The notes under the pieces are model-generated. The model worked only from the letters and a program-made list of their open reading frames with translations, did no database searches and was not told where the DNA came from. A DNA stretch of 64,000 bases from Antilocapra americana. Taxonomy: Eukaryota; Chordata; Mammalia; Artiodactyla; Antilocapridae. The stretch lies in NCBI GenBank assembly GCA_007570785.1, contig ML664175.1, positions 7,546,511 through 7,610,510 on the forward strand, given 5' to 3'. Below are positions 21,436-33,054 of the stretch, piece after piece; position 1 is the stretch's first letter; the number at the start of each line of letters is the position of its first letter. A program made the translations under genes and the position numbers.

Positions 21436-22860
21436 ATTCCATGACAAACATGCTTGAAAACTATCTACTTGTTTCCTCATTCCCTAAGTTGTAAAACAGA
21501 GTCCACTGGAGCAGTCTAGGGAGGCCCTTCCAGACAGCACTTTTTCTCTTTAATGTAGTTCCATGTTCATTGTCTGCTTTGATTCAGTGCTAGTAAAGTA
21601 GGCAGGGCACGTGTCATTCTGCTCCCTTGACGGACCAGAAAGATAAAACACGACAGGGCAAGGGTTTGCTTTCCTCCCAGAGTAAATTAGGAGGAGACCC
21701 GGATCTAGAAGTGAGGTCAGCCACGTTGGTGGTCTCCTGACCCCAGCTTCACACAACTTCAGACCCTTGTATCCAGGACTCATGAGCTCACCTGAATCTC
21801 ACTAGGCCTGAGTCAGGTGAGCTGTGGAGGGTCCCCCTCTGGTAGGTTGTCAGTCATCCAGCTAGCACCCTCCTCCCTCCAGATGGGATGAGGGCATCAA
21901 CCCTGAGCCAGGGGTAGGGCAGGAAGAGCTTTGCATTTGGTCAGGTAAGGTTCTTAAAGTGGAACTTGTAGTGAGCAGTATTCTCCAAACAACATGTCAG
22001 TGATAGACAACATTTTCTAAATAGTAAAACCTTAATATTAATTAGAAGTTAATGTGTCAAGGTGCTTCAGACTTAGAACATGACACTTCACTCACAGAGG
22101 GGCTTTGCTAACCATCCTGTGGGCATGGTGGCAGAGTCAGGGTCTCTGTTCTCTCCCTCTCACACCTTCGTTCTATGTCTTGATCAATTCTTCTGTCATT
22201 CTCTGTCCTCTGTGGGTATGTTTGTGCATGAGGATAGAAAGGATGGATAGATATGTATAAATTTGCTGCAGTATATCCAGTGCCTGATTGATCTGTTATG
22301 CAGTCTTTGCTGTCTTGCCTACAAATCCCTACACACTTTCTTTCCTCCACTCTATTCAGCAAGTTTTTGTTTTAGACCATTGACTCCATTAGTTATTAGC
22401 CTCCCTCTCTGCCTTTCCAGGAGGGAGAAGTTGTTTACCTTTCAAGAAATATTATGGTTTAGGTGGAAAAGATCTGGTTTACTGTGGAGCCCTGAGAGGA
22501 AAATCCAGGAAATAAAATAATCCTGTATTTCTGACATTTCCTAGCTGCCCAGAGCACCTCTCTACAGCTGACATAATTTTTTGAAGGATACAGGTTTTTA
22601 ATACATCACTTATAGTGTGAAACATGTTAGCATTTAAGATACTGGTTATTTTGTCTGCATAGAATATGACATATACTCATTTTGCATGTTATCACATTTC
22701 TAATAACTCAGTTCACCACTGAAAGTTATTGGAAAGCAATTTTAAAATGTATTAATAGCTTGACACTCCTGACAGAACAAGTGTTCCTGAACAAGTGGAA
22801 AGATACCTCTTGTTCTTGCACAGAATGACTGAGCTTATAAAGATTTCATTTTCCCCAATT
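21436..22860. other. Unassigned, mostly single-copy-looking sequence
   Basis: Moderate GC at 21500-21950. An 11-bp perfect inverted repeat lies at 21785-21795 / 21813-21823. No open frame with coding character and no repeat family recognised. Confidence 0.45.
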
Positions 22861-23046
22861 ATTTTTTTTATTTTAAAATTATCCAGTTTCCTTGATATAT
22901 GATTGACATAAATAGCACTATGTAAGTTTACATCTGTATAGCATATGATTTGACTTACATATAATGTGAAATACCTCAGTAAATTGAGTTAGCATCTGTC
23001 ATTCCCTATATATACTAAAAAGAAAAGTTTTTCTTCCTTGTGGAAG

Positions 23047-23152
23047 GAAGAAACCTAAGAATAATAGAATAAACCTAAGAAATAATAAGAAATAAGATAA
23101 ATAATAATAATAAAAAATAAGAAGAAACCTAAGAATAATAAAGAAGCCTAAA
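23047..23152. repeat. AT-rich minisatellite-like expansion
   Basis: AAGAAACCTAAGAATAATA occurs at about 23048 and 23122, with AATAAACCTAAGAAATAATA and (AAT)n between. It is a local duplication inside the old L1 3' UTR. Confidence 0.7.
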
Positions 23153-23334
23153 GTTTATTAACTTCAAACGTACCATACTTCTCCTATGTGTTGTCTGATT
23201 TTGTTTTCTGTTAGATTTCACATATGAGAGCATATATTGTATGTCTTTCTCTGTTTTATTTCACTTAGCATAATGCCTTCAATATGCATCTGTGTTTTTG
23301 TACATGGCAGGATTTCCTTTTTATGGCTGATGCA

Positions 23335-23647
23335 GGCTTCCTTCATAGTTCAATTGGTAAAGAATCTGCCTGCAATGCAGGAGACCCCAGTTCGATTCCT
23401 GGGTTGGGAAGATCTGCTGGAGAGGGGATAGGCTACCCACTCCAGTATAATTGGGCTTCCCTTGTCGCTCAGCTGGTAAAGAAGCTGCCTGCAATGTGGG
23501 AGACCTGGGTTTCATCCCTGGGTTGGGAAGATCCCCTGGAGAAGGGAGAAGCTACCCACTCCAGTATTCTGGCTTAGAGAATTCCATGGACTATACAGTC
23601 CATGGGGTCAAGAGAGTCGGACACAACTGAGCAACTTTCACTTTTCA
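23335..23647 (+). mobile_element. Double-headed Bov-tA SINE
   Basis: A tRNA-like head plus partial body occupies 23335-23452. A second complete Bov-tA3-like unit follows at 23453-23647, with its own head (GGGCTTCCCTTGTCGCTCAG) and the GGACTATACAGTCCATGGGG hairpin. The B-box GGTT/GTTCGATTCC is preserved in the first head. The pair sits in a row in the same orientation, within the old L1. Confidence 0.88.
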
Positions 23648-23888
23648 GTATTCCACATCCTTGTGAATTGATAGACACTTATGTTGTTTCCATGTCTTAG
23701 CTACTGTAAATAATGTGTCTAAGAACATGGTGGTACCGATGTCTCTCTGACATAGTGCTTTTGTTTCCTTAGATGTATTGCTAGAAGTGGAATTGCTGGC
23801 TCATATGGTAGTTCTATTAATTTTTTGAGGAACCTCGATGCTGTTTTCCATAGTGGCTGCACCAATTTACAGTCATCCCGATAATGCA

Positions 23889-24083
23889 TGAAAGTGAATG
23901 TTACTCAGTCATGTCTGACTCTTTGTGACTCCATGGACTATACAGTCCATAGAATTCTCCAGGCCAGAATACTGGAGTGGGTTGCTGTTCCCTTCATCAG
24001 GGGATATTCCCAACCCATGGATGGTACCCAGGCTTCCCACATTTCAGGCTGATTCTTTACCAGCTGAGCCACCAGGGAAGCCC
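23889..24083 (-). mobile_element. Bov-tA3-like SINE, antisense
   Basis: GAAAGTGAATGTTACTCAGTC ... GACTATACAGTCCATAGAAT ... CTGAGCCACCAGGGAAGCCC. AAT(A)GTGCAT words on both sides fit a short TSD within the host L1. Confidence 0.92.
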
Positions 24084-24826
24084 CCAATAGTGCATAAGTA
24101 TTCGCTTTTCTCCACAGACTTGCCACCATTTGTTACTGCTTATCCTTTGATAATAGCTATTCTGACAAGTGTGAGAGGACTCATTGTAGTTATGATTTGC
24201 ATCTTCCTAATGATTAGTATTGGTCACCTTTTAACCATTTTAATCTGTTAGCTGTTTGTGTATAACTTCCTTGGAAAATGTCCTTTCAGGTGTTTTGCCT
24301 ATTTTTTTTAAATTGAATTCTTTGGTTTTTTGCTACTGAGTTGATTTTATATTTTGGAAAATTGTTGAAATTAAAATGTAAAATTATTAATATTTCTTGT
24401 TTCACATATGATTTGCAAACATATTGCACCATTCTGAAATTGTCTTGTCATTTTGCTGATTATTCCTGTTGCTCTGCAGAATCCTTTAGTTCATTGTAGT
24501 CCCATTTATTTTTTATCTTGTTCATGGCTTGGTTGTCATATCCAAAAAAATTATTGCCGAGACCCATATCCAGGAACATTTTTCCTGTTTCCTTCTAGGA
24601 GTTTTATAAGTTGCTGTCTTACATTTAAAATTTTAATCAATTTTGAATTAGTTTTTGTGAATGATGTGAGATAGGGATCTTGTTTTGTAATTTGCATGTG
24701 AGTGTCCAAATTTCCTAGTACCAAATTTATTGAAGAGACATTTTTTTCCCTCCATGAGTATTGTTTGCTGTCTTGTCAAAGATTAGGCTATATGTGAATG
24801 GCTTTATTTCTAGACTCTTTATTCCA

Positions 24827-24846
24827 TTTCATTTGATTCTGTTTTT
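24827..24846 (+). repeat. Left TSD (20 bp) of small L1_BT
   Basis: TTTCATTTGATTCTGTTTTT, repeated at 25002-25021. Confidence 0.92.
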
Positions 24847-25001
24847 TTTTTTAATTTTTTTTTTTATTATTGTTTTTGCCATACATTGTCATGATATCAC
24901 CATGGGTTTACATATGCTTCCCCTCCAGAACTCCCCTCCCTCCTCCCTCCCCCCCGGGAAATCTCGCTGCACCAGTCCCGAGCATCAATCCTGGGCTGGC
25001 G
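24847..25001 (-). mobile_element. L1_BT 3' end, 155 bp, antisense
   Basis: Poly(T) tail, then 'TTTTGCCATACATTGTCATG', 'CACCATGGGTTTACATATGC', the C-rich tract 24932-24956 and 'CAATCCTGGGCTGGCG'. It inserted into the old L1 with perfect 20-bp TSDs, so it is young. Confidence 0.95.
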
Positions 25002-25021
25002 TTTCATTTGATTCTGTTTTT
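25002..25021 (+). repeat. Right TSD (20 bp) of small L1_BT
   Basis: TTTCATTTGATTCTGTTTTT; the interrupted L1 continues directly after it. Confidence 0.92.
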
Positions 25022-25040
25022 AATGCCAGTACAATACTGT

Positions 25041-25130
25041 TTGGATTACTATAGCTTTAGAGTATAGTTTTGGATTACTATAACTTTAGAGTATAGTCTT
25101 TAGAGTAGAGTATAGTATAGTAGAGTATAG
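25041..25130. repeat. Local tandem expansion inside the old L1
   Basis: A unit of about 32 bp (TTTGGATTACTATAGCTTTAG + AGTATAGT) occurs twice and is followed by shorter AGAGTATAGT-type units. An ordinary L1 has a single copy of this block. Confidence 0.8.
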
Positions 25131-25235
25131 TTTGAAATCAGAAACTTTGTGCTTTGTTCTTTGTTTTTAACATTGCTTTGTCTATTTAGGGATTTTTGTA
25201 GTTCCATATAAACTTTAGGATTGTATTTTCTAGTT

Positions 25236-25425
25236 GTTTAAGAGAAAAACAACTTAAAGGTAGTCACAGGGTAAAAGACATCAACAGAGCCACACTCCAA
25301 GAAATGTTAAAGGAAGTCTTTCCAGAAGCAGGAGAAAGATGCCAGATAGAAACTTAAATCCAGACAAAGAATGAAGAAAACTGCCGGTGTGAACTACATA
25401 TAAGATATAGTCTGCTCACAAATGG
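25236..25425 (+). mobile_element. Old L1 ORF1-ORF2 spacer remnant, sense
   Basis: 'AGAGAAAAACAACTTAAAGG', 'AAGAAATGTTAAAGGAAGTC' and 'GCCAGATAGAAACTTAAATC' correspond to the C-terminal end of ORF1 and the inter-ORF region in sense. This is opposite to the antisense L1 that ends just before it. Confidence 0.6.
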
Positions 25426-25429
25426 TTCA

Positions 25430-27525
25430 AATCTCCTGGAAAAGTAAGAAGCTGGGTAGAACAATTTATCCTTCAACAAAACCTGCCTGATGAAATTACT
25501 GAATTTGTTTAGGGGTTAAAAGAATGTATTGTTTTTAAACAGATCTAAAAGACTGAATGAAACAAGTAGATTACACCTCTCTCTCCTCTTCTCAGAACTT
25601 TGCCTCATAGCCACCTCTCAAAATGTTTGTTTTCTTCCCCATGTTCAAGTATCGTGCTTATACTGCTATTGGTTCTCAGTATTAATCCTTTGTAAGGTGA
25701 TGTGGTGGCAAGCTTGGATTTTCTTTGGTTTATATCCAAAAGTATCTCAAATATCACTTTCTGAGAATCTTGTCTCTGAGACTCTTTATGTAGGGAAGTC
25801 TCAAGTTCTCATAACTACAGGACCTCTGTAGTTCTGGAAGCAGCTGGGGAAAGGGTTCTTAAAGTTCAGAGTTCATATATAGGATTTTATTTAACTTTGT
25901 TCTTATCTAATTCCCAGCATTTGCCTGGATTTTCTGGGTCCATAGATTCTCAGATTCAATTTATCATGAGAACAGCTCTTCTTCCTGAAGCATGACCATT
26001 GGATCCTGCATGATGGTGAACAGGATCCAGAGGTTCAAATAACTATATTCAGATGGTCAGCCATTCTCTTGCTTTCTCCCTCTCTCTTCTGGTGCACACT
26101 CATTATTACCTAGTGTCTCAGAGTCTGGGATATGTCAGAGGTTCTTGTGACTAAAACATGTTTCTTTCTTGTAGTAGGTACTAACTTAAGGATCTTTCCT
26201 TTTGCTTCTTTCATTCTGAAGGTCTTCTTATATTTTAACTTCTTACACTTTAGTGCAGTCACAAGAGAGAGAAGAGATAAATGTTTTGGGCCAGTTCATC
26301 AAGTTTAAGTGCAAGTTCCATGTTGCATTTTAAAGCCCTTGGGTGAAAGGTTTAAATAAAATAACACTCTCTACTACAAATGACAAAAACATACAAAAAA
26401 ACCCTACCAGTTTGTAATTAAAACTATAGAGAGGAAAATCATACTGATGATTATAGAAATCATGAAAATCTAAATCACAGCAGTAATCAGACTCAGGAGG
26501 AGAGTGAATGTGAGAGGAGTTTAGGAAGTTGTTTCAACCAGCTCAGGTGACTTACTGAGTTTGAGGGTGAATATAATGAATAGAATAAAAAGGGTAGGAT
26601 GACAAAAAGACATTTTTATTCAGTGGAAGCTATTGCCTTCTTTTAAAAAGATTGCAGGAGGAAGATAGGCAGAAGAAAAGATTAGCTCTATTTTATTTTA
26701 TTTTTTTTTAATTAGAGATGCCTGGGGCTCACTCAAGCAGGGATGGTCACTAGGTAGATACTTTGTTCTTGGAGTTTGAAAGGCAGTGATTGTAATTATG
26801 CTAGTGTTACCCTGAATAAAGCACTTGTAATGAGCTCTAATAATTTTATTTGTTGGTATAGCAGTATTTCTTGATCCTTTGACTCCTTGAGCAAATGTAA
26901 GTAATACAGTGATTCCATGTTGGAAGCATTTGCCTTTATTTAAAATGAGGAAGAATTATTAGACCTCTGAGACTCATGTTTTTATTTTTTTTTAATTTTT
27001 GTTCATGTTTTTAGAAATAGGAAATGACACATAGAGCAGAATTTGAAGGCTGAAATTTGGGTTTGTCAGATTGGTAATTTCCTTTCTTATAAAAGTGAAC
27101 CATTACTGATCCTAATTCCAAGTTAAAGAGAATAAATATTGAAACAAGAACTTGAAATACCCCAGTGACCACCTAAATTCCTCTAAACCTTAAAAAATAT
27201 CAGGTGAGGATATTCAAGTGTGCTGTTAAAAAGTGATTCTGATTTGAGAGTTTGCACAGAATGACTTGTGATGGACTAGATCAGTATAAAAGTAGCATAT
27301 AATCATTTCACATACAATCTTGTTCTCTTATTTTTCTCTTTAGTTTCAGCTGAAAAGTCATCCTTTCGTCAAATCAAGTCAGTCCCTTATTTTATGTTCC
27401 ATGTGATATTTCTATCTCATCTTACCCACTGAATTTCTTTCTAGAGGCTTCTTCCATTCATCTTCTGAAAAGACACTTAATAGATAATCTACCATAAGAC
27501 TAAGGCTTAAACTGGCCAAAATATC
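25430..27525. other. Unassigned non-coding sequence
   Basis: No gene or family recognised. A short T-rich run at 26690-26712 and ordinary small frames only. Confidence 0.45.
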
Positions 27526-27529
27526 AAAA

Positions 27530-27890
27530 GTAGTAACATGGCTATACCTAGAAATTATCACAGTAAGTGAAGTAAGTCAGACAGAAGACAAATATCCTAT
27601 GATATCTTTTATATGTGGAATCTAAAATATAATACAGATCAACTTATTTGCAAAGCATAAACAGACTCACAGACATAGAAAACAAGTTTACAGTCACTAA
27701 AAGGGAAAAGGGATAGGGAGAGATAAATTAGGAGTATGAGATTAACAGATACACACAACTACATATAAAATAGTTAAGGATTTACTGTAAAACACAGGGA
27801 ACTAGATTCAATACCTGCAATGGAAAAGAATCTGAAGCTGTATACCTGAAACTAACAAATTATCCTAAATCAACTATAGTTTAAAAAATA
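27530..27890 (+). mobile_element. Artiodactyl L1 3' end, sense
   Basis: 'TATGTGGAATCTAAAATATA', 'ACAGACTCACAGACATAGAA', 'AAACACAGGGAACTAGATTC' and 'ATACCTGAAACTAACAAATT' are the conserved 3' UTR blocks in order, ending in an A-rich tail at 27883-27890. Confidence 0.88.
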
Positions 27891-28061
27891 AAGGCAGTTG
27901 GACAGTAGTCAAAGTTGACTGAGGGTGCACTGTCAGTTGGCAAGCAGGCAAGATGGAAAAAGCACCTGCCTTGTTTTTTTTGAGCTTTAAGACTAAGCTC
28001 CACATAGCAGCATACTAATTTCCAGGGAACTCTCACTTATTTATGTTCCTCTGCTGTGTGT

Positions 28062-28190
28062 ACTTCGGAGAAGGAAATGATAATCCACTCTAGTATTCTG
28101 GCCTGGAAAGCCTTGTGGACAGAGGAGTCTGGCAGGCTACAGATCATGTGGTAGCGAAGAGTTGAACACTACTGAACACACACAACACAA
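28062..28190 (+). mobile_element. Bov-tA SINE fragment, sense
   Basis: GGAGAAGGAAATGATAATCC ... GCCTGGAAAGCCTTGTGGAC ... CACACAACACAATTG. Body only, with no tRNA-like head. Confidence 0.88.
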
Positions 28191-28544
28191 TTGTGAATGA
28201 TGAAGACTACTCTTAGAGTGAAGCTGCATTCCTGGAAATGCAAACTTTCCAAATTTTGTTATGCCAGTTCCTATGCAGCAGCAGCAGCATCTGACACTGA
28301 CATCAAATACATTCTTGTATAGAATGATATCAGAAAATTAGCACAGGAGTTATAACACCTTATTTCATTGATGTGAAAAAAATTGTGGCTGATATTTTAG
28401 ACAGTTTTCTTCAATTCTTAACCCTTATTGTAGTTATAGCCATGAGCCATTGCCTGGATTTTTAATGTTTAATACACTAATAGTTGAATAGAACAAGGCT
28501 GAAAATAAAGGCTACCTAGGCACAAGAGGGAAAAAAGGCTGTAA

Positions 28545-28562
28545 CCAAAAAAAAAAAAAAAA
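28545..28562 (+). repeat. Poly(A) tract
   Basis: Homopolymeric A run following 'GGCTGTAACC'. No identifiable element lies directly upstream, so it may be an orphan retro-tail. Confidence 0.8.
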
Positions 28563-31083
28563 GGATTTATATTTGTATCTTAAATGATAACCACATCTCA
28601 ATATGAACATTTTCAAGCCAGTTTAACATAGTTTCTCATGTGCTGGTAGTACTGTAATGTACTGCTGATAGACACAAGGGTGTGCCAGGCATGGAGGTAG
28701 AATGTGGAGTCCCCTATAAAGGGGACCACCGGGTTCACATGTTTTTGAAGGAGCTCAGAATTGGCAGGAGAGGCAGTGGAAGAAGGTAGTCTTTAAAATG
28801 TATGATATTAATTCAACCTTGGAACCCAGCTGAGAACAGGCACAGAATTGGCTTTCCAGTGGTACTGTTGCTTTCTTAGAAAATAAGAACACAGCTATAT
28901 CTGTTGAAAGGGAATTAATGTGATCTATAGTACTTAAGGGAATTAGTCTTCTCTCAGGCTTTTATATTAAAGAGCATTATTCCCATTACTCTGCCATGGT
29001 TTTATTCTCTTTTAAGGAAATATGAGAATAGATTAGGTCATCTCTTCAGGTCTCCTTATTTTCAGTCTTTGATTACATAAAAAGGAAAAAGCATCTGTGG
29101 AAGTGAAACTCCCCATTAGAGTTGAGTTGAGTCTTGAGAGGATAGAAATGCTAATATATTATGCTAAAAGTTACTAACAACTGATATGAGTAGAGATGAG
29201 GGAAAAGTGGAGTCTGGGACTTTGATGCCACACCTGAAACAGGAAAAAGGCAGATGTCAGAGGAAATTTTTGAAGAGTCAAGTACAAGGATTAGTTTTTT
29301 ACCTGCTGTGTAAGAATGGCTTTTCTTTTTGGTTCTATAGGAAATTTTTGGAGTTAATAATTTGATGGTAGTTTTGGTATTTCAACAGAAATGCATTTTA
29401 CTAAGTAATCCTTTTATTTGAAATCTCAAACAAGATAGGTCAAGAAAACATTGTCTGCTATAACAATCATAGTACTATAGTAGTTGTTGTTTTTTTTCAG
29501 AGTCTCAGTTTATACCAAGTTCCCTTTACATTGTTTTCCCATAGCATACAGATTCACCTCCAAAGCTGGAAAATCAGTGGTCAGAGGAATAAGCTTACCA
29601 TTTTTTAAGCTGTAACTTGATGTTTTGTTTCCATTTCTGTTCTTTGGTCTGAAAAATAGAAACTGCAGATTAAAAAGAGGTAAATTTATTCAGTCAGCTG
29701 AATTTTTCTCCATTGATTGATTTAGCGATAACAAGAGAATTAGTCTACCATGGAGGGGGTGGGTACCACAGATTTGAACAATATATTAGACAGAGGCACT
29801 CAGCAAACTCTCAGGAGGAAGCATCCTATGTAGCTGATCCATCTTGGGATGGTTTACTTTTATCCATTCAGCTGGGAGGAATTCTGATAGACAGAGATAT
29901 ATCCAGAACCTGGAATGTGGGCACAAAGTTTCAGGTCCTTTATTGAGAGTGGTATGATAGTACTTTCACCTCCATGTGGGAATACCCTACCCACCTTTAT
30001 CTTGTGCATCCCCTGTTTGCATTAACAGGTGTTTCCTACTTGAGATTAAAAACGTTTCTTACCCGTGCATCTAAGCCTCCAGCTAATGGTTTGCAAAAGC
30101 TAGGAATAACAGCTTCCCTTTATACAAACTGTATTTTCTGGCCAAAACAAATAATTTTGTACTTAATCTTTAGTCCACACCTCATTAAGCTCTAGGTGTA
30201 TGCACTTCTTGGTGATACGTGGAATTGGTATGGAACAGTGTGCTTTCTGAGTTGCATGTTGACTCTTCCCCTTCCCCCAGCAGAATCAGGTAAGACAAAT
30301 GGTGACAGTTCTTTCCTCATCAAAGTCACTTTGGTGGCTACATCATTTTCCTTGGGCATTAGCAGGGGGAAAGGGATACTCTAAACATCTTAAAGTATGG
30401 TTGCAGTGCCTTCTTTTTAAAAGAACCATTAACAAACAATTCCTAACCTGGAAAACATTACAAAAGATGGTAATTTTCAAAGATTTTATACCAGGAACAG
30501 AAAATACAGAAAAATGTTGTCATTATTAGGTTTGTTAGGTTGAATGAGGTCTGAATGCAAAATCAACCTCTGTGTCTTTAGCCTGGGAGGTGAGATTGCT
30601 TTCTGTGTTTTGAAGATTTAGGGTGAAGATACTACAGGAATTAAAAAGTGTATTTTGTGTGGTAGTCAGTTTCAAGGTGATCAAAAGAGGCTTCCATTCA
30701 TTAGGAAAGCTATAATTGAACTTTATTTGAACATTATAGCTCTAGCCATATGACATCTTTTGGTGAAAATTAATGATTATTAGTTTTCCACACCATTAAA
30801 TGAAGCCTGGAGTAAAGATCAAAGTTGTATTTTTGTGAATTTTCTTCCTCATGAGCTTTAGTGCCTAATATAATTATAACCCCTTGTTGTGATTTCCTAT
30901 AACTGATTAGCCTCATGAGTGACTTCCATTAGAGATTAGGCTAACAGGCAGGAATGGAAAGTTGACTTAAGTCCTGAAACTTCAGACAAAAGTAATCAGT
31001 TGCTTTCTGAAAACTGGCACACCGGTGCACTATCTTTAATGCATAATGCCTATTTACAGAGTTTTGGCTAAGTTGCTAGTTGT
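28563..31083. other. Unassigned, the least repetitive part of the window
   Basis: Two and a half kilobases without recognisable repeats. Three successive plus-strand frames of 62-77 codons (29713-30384) show no known domain and are in different frames. 28709-28726 is an 18-bp perfect hairpin. Confidence 0.45.
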
Positions 31084-31243
31084 GGGCTTACCTGGTGGCT
31101 CAGCTGGTAAAGAATCCTCCTGCAATGTGGGAACCCTGGGTTTGATCCCTGGGTTGGGACGAGTCCCTGGAGCAGGGAATGACTACCCACTCCAGTATTC
31201 TGGCCTGGAAAATTCCATGGACTGTATAGTCCATGTGGTGTAG
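31084..31243 (+). mobile_element. Bov-tA3-like SINE, sense
   Basis: GGGCTTACCTGGTGGCTCAG head, B-box-like GGTTTGATCCC, and GGACTGTATAGTCCATGTGG hairpin. The 3' tail is decayed. Confidence 0.92.
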
Positions 31244-31249
31244 GGAATC

Positions 31250-32225
31250 CAAAAATTCATGACCATTCCAATTGGTGATGCCTCTTCACCTTCCAACTGT
31301 TAGAGTAGCGTGTGATGCATGCCCCAGAATTTGAGAGACAACATTCTACCTTCTCTTTTCCTGAATATATACCAGAATTCCTGTGTTGACAAATTAAATA
31401 TATTTTTTACTTGTGATTTGATGCTTGGCAGAACATCCTCCTGTCTGTGTGGTATGTTGAGATGGATGTAGAAACTAAAGGCTCTCACAGATCTTCCTTA
31501 ACAACTTACATTTTGCTGAGAATTTTGTAGGCATCAAATCAGTTAAACATAGAATTATGTACCTTGCTAGAAAATAACTTTAACTTCACTTTTTATTTCC
31601 TTGTAAAAAATAATGTCTAAACCCAGTGATTTCATCCTCCTTTTGAAAAGAACTGTTTTTGTGGACAAAGTCTTGCTTGGAACCCTGGTTACAAAGCAGA
31701 TAATATCAGAAATGCTGTAGTTGAATCAGGTGTGGTGGGTATCCTAGATGCCAAACCCAGTGCTTGAAGTCTCTTGGGAACCCTAAGGCTTCTGGGTACA
31801 CAATTTGAAAATCAGCAGGCAGTATGATATCTAAAAGTCCACTGGTTCTGAGATGATAGGATTTTAAAAAGTAATTATTGTTTCCATGTTATTTTCTCGG
31901 CACTCTGCTATACCAGTAATTGATGGGAGAGGTTCCTGTCATCAAAAGACAGTCTGATTTCAGCAGATGGGAAGCCAAAAAATAATGGAAGTTATGTGGG
32001 AGCCAGCCATGGGAAGCAGAGAGGAGTGTTCTGTTTGGTGGTAAATAGTGAGACGTGAGAGGAGAAATTGCTTTTCCTTAAAGATTATTTGGCTCTCCAG
32101 TCTCATTCCCTTCCTTCTCTAGGGACAGTCACTATAAAAACTTTCATATGTGTCCTTTTAGGCTATGTTGTCATATTTTTACTATCCACAGATAATACAG
32201 AAGTGGAGCTTTGTTACTGAACATT
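31250..32225. other. Unassigned non-coding sequence
   Basis: No gene or clearly identifiable repeat. Confidence 0.45.
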
Positions 32226-32990
32226 TTAATAAGAATGATGCCATACTAGATAATTTTGCAACCATTTTTTAGCTCATAACCTATTCATATTGATGACTAT
32301 TGGTCTGAGTCATTTATTTTAATGTATTGTGTCATGTGAATATATTAAAAAAGTATCTATTTCATATTACTTAGTATTTATAATATATCTTTTTTGCTAT
32401 TACAAATAATTTTGTAATAATAGTCTTTCTACATGTTATCTGGTACATATATGCAATAATTTCTTCAGATACCCGGAATCAGAATTGTTAAGCAAAAGGG
32501 TAAGCAAATGCTACCATTACTGATATTTCATTCTCCAAAGTGATCATATAAATTTTTACTACCAACAGCACCTCATGACAATGTCCATCCATAAGCAGTC
32601 TTAGATGCTCAATTTTTTTTTTCCCATTTCAGTGGTTGGGAAATAATACACAGCTGCCATATTACTTTAAGCCGTCTTCATAGCTGATGACTTTGAGCAT
32701 CTTTTCCTGTTTAGTGTTAATTTAGATTTCCTCTTAATGAATTGCATGTTGGAATGAGCTTTATATTTTTCTATTGGGTTGTTCAAGTTCTTTAAGGATG
32801 CCAGGCTATTCTGTGTATTGCACATATCTTCTCCAGCTCTTTTGCCATATATTTGTTATTGTCTCTTTTACTTTTCAGGTGATACATTTAGCATTCTTAT
32901 CCTTTATGACTTATGCTTCCTGTGTCTTATCTAAAATTTTTTCTTACGGGAACCTACATTAAATATATTCTATATTATAAAATATTTTAT
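32226..32990 (-). mobile_element. Ancient L1ME-type LINE, antisense
   Basis: 'TGCTATTACAAATAATTTTG', 'AATCAGAATTGTTAAGCAAA' and 'CTCCAAAGTGATCATATAAA' follow the reversed order of an old L1 ORF2 C-terminal/3' UTR region. Highly decayed. Confidence 0.6.
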
Positions 32991-33054
32991 TCACATTTAA
33001 GTTTAAATACACTAAAATATATTCAAACACGTTTTGAGAAGTGAATCTAATTTT

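Larger units (their letters stand above)
22862..25235 (-). mobile_element. Old L1MA-type LINE, antisense, multiply interrupted
   Basis: The reversed 3' UTR begins near 22862 ('TTGACATAAATAGCACTATG'), followed by 'TTTCACTTAGCATAATGCC' and the ORF2-derived blocks 'GCTCATATGGTAGTTCTATT' and 'TTTTCCATAGTGGCTGCACC'. It is interrupted by SINEs at 23335-23647 and 23889-24083 and by a small L1_BT at 24847-25001. No long frame survives. Confidence 0.8.

Noticed and set aside
20902..21480. Frames of 153-192 codons crossing the first gap
   Set aside because: Made of N; no information.
23335..23452. tRNA-like A/B boxes that could be called a tRNA gene
   Set aside because: They belong to a Bov-tA head. 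The acceptor stem and 3' half of a tRNA are missing.
29713..30384. Three consecutive plus-strand frames of 62-77 codons in non-repetitive DNA
   Set aside because: Different frames, no domain, and no splice-site logic linking them. Kept as unassigned.
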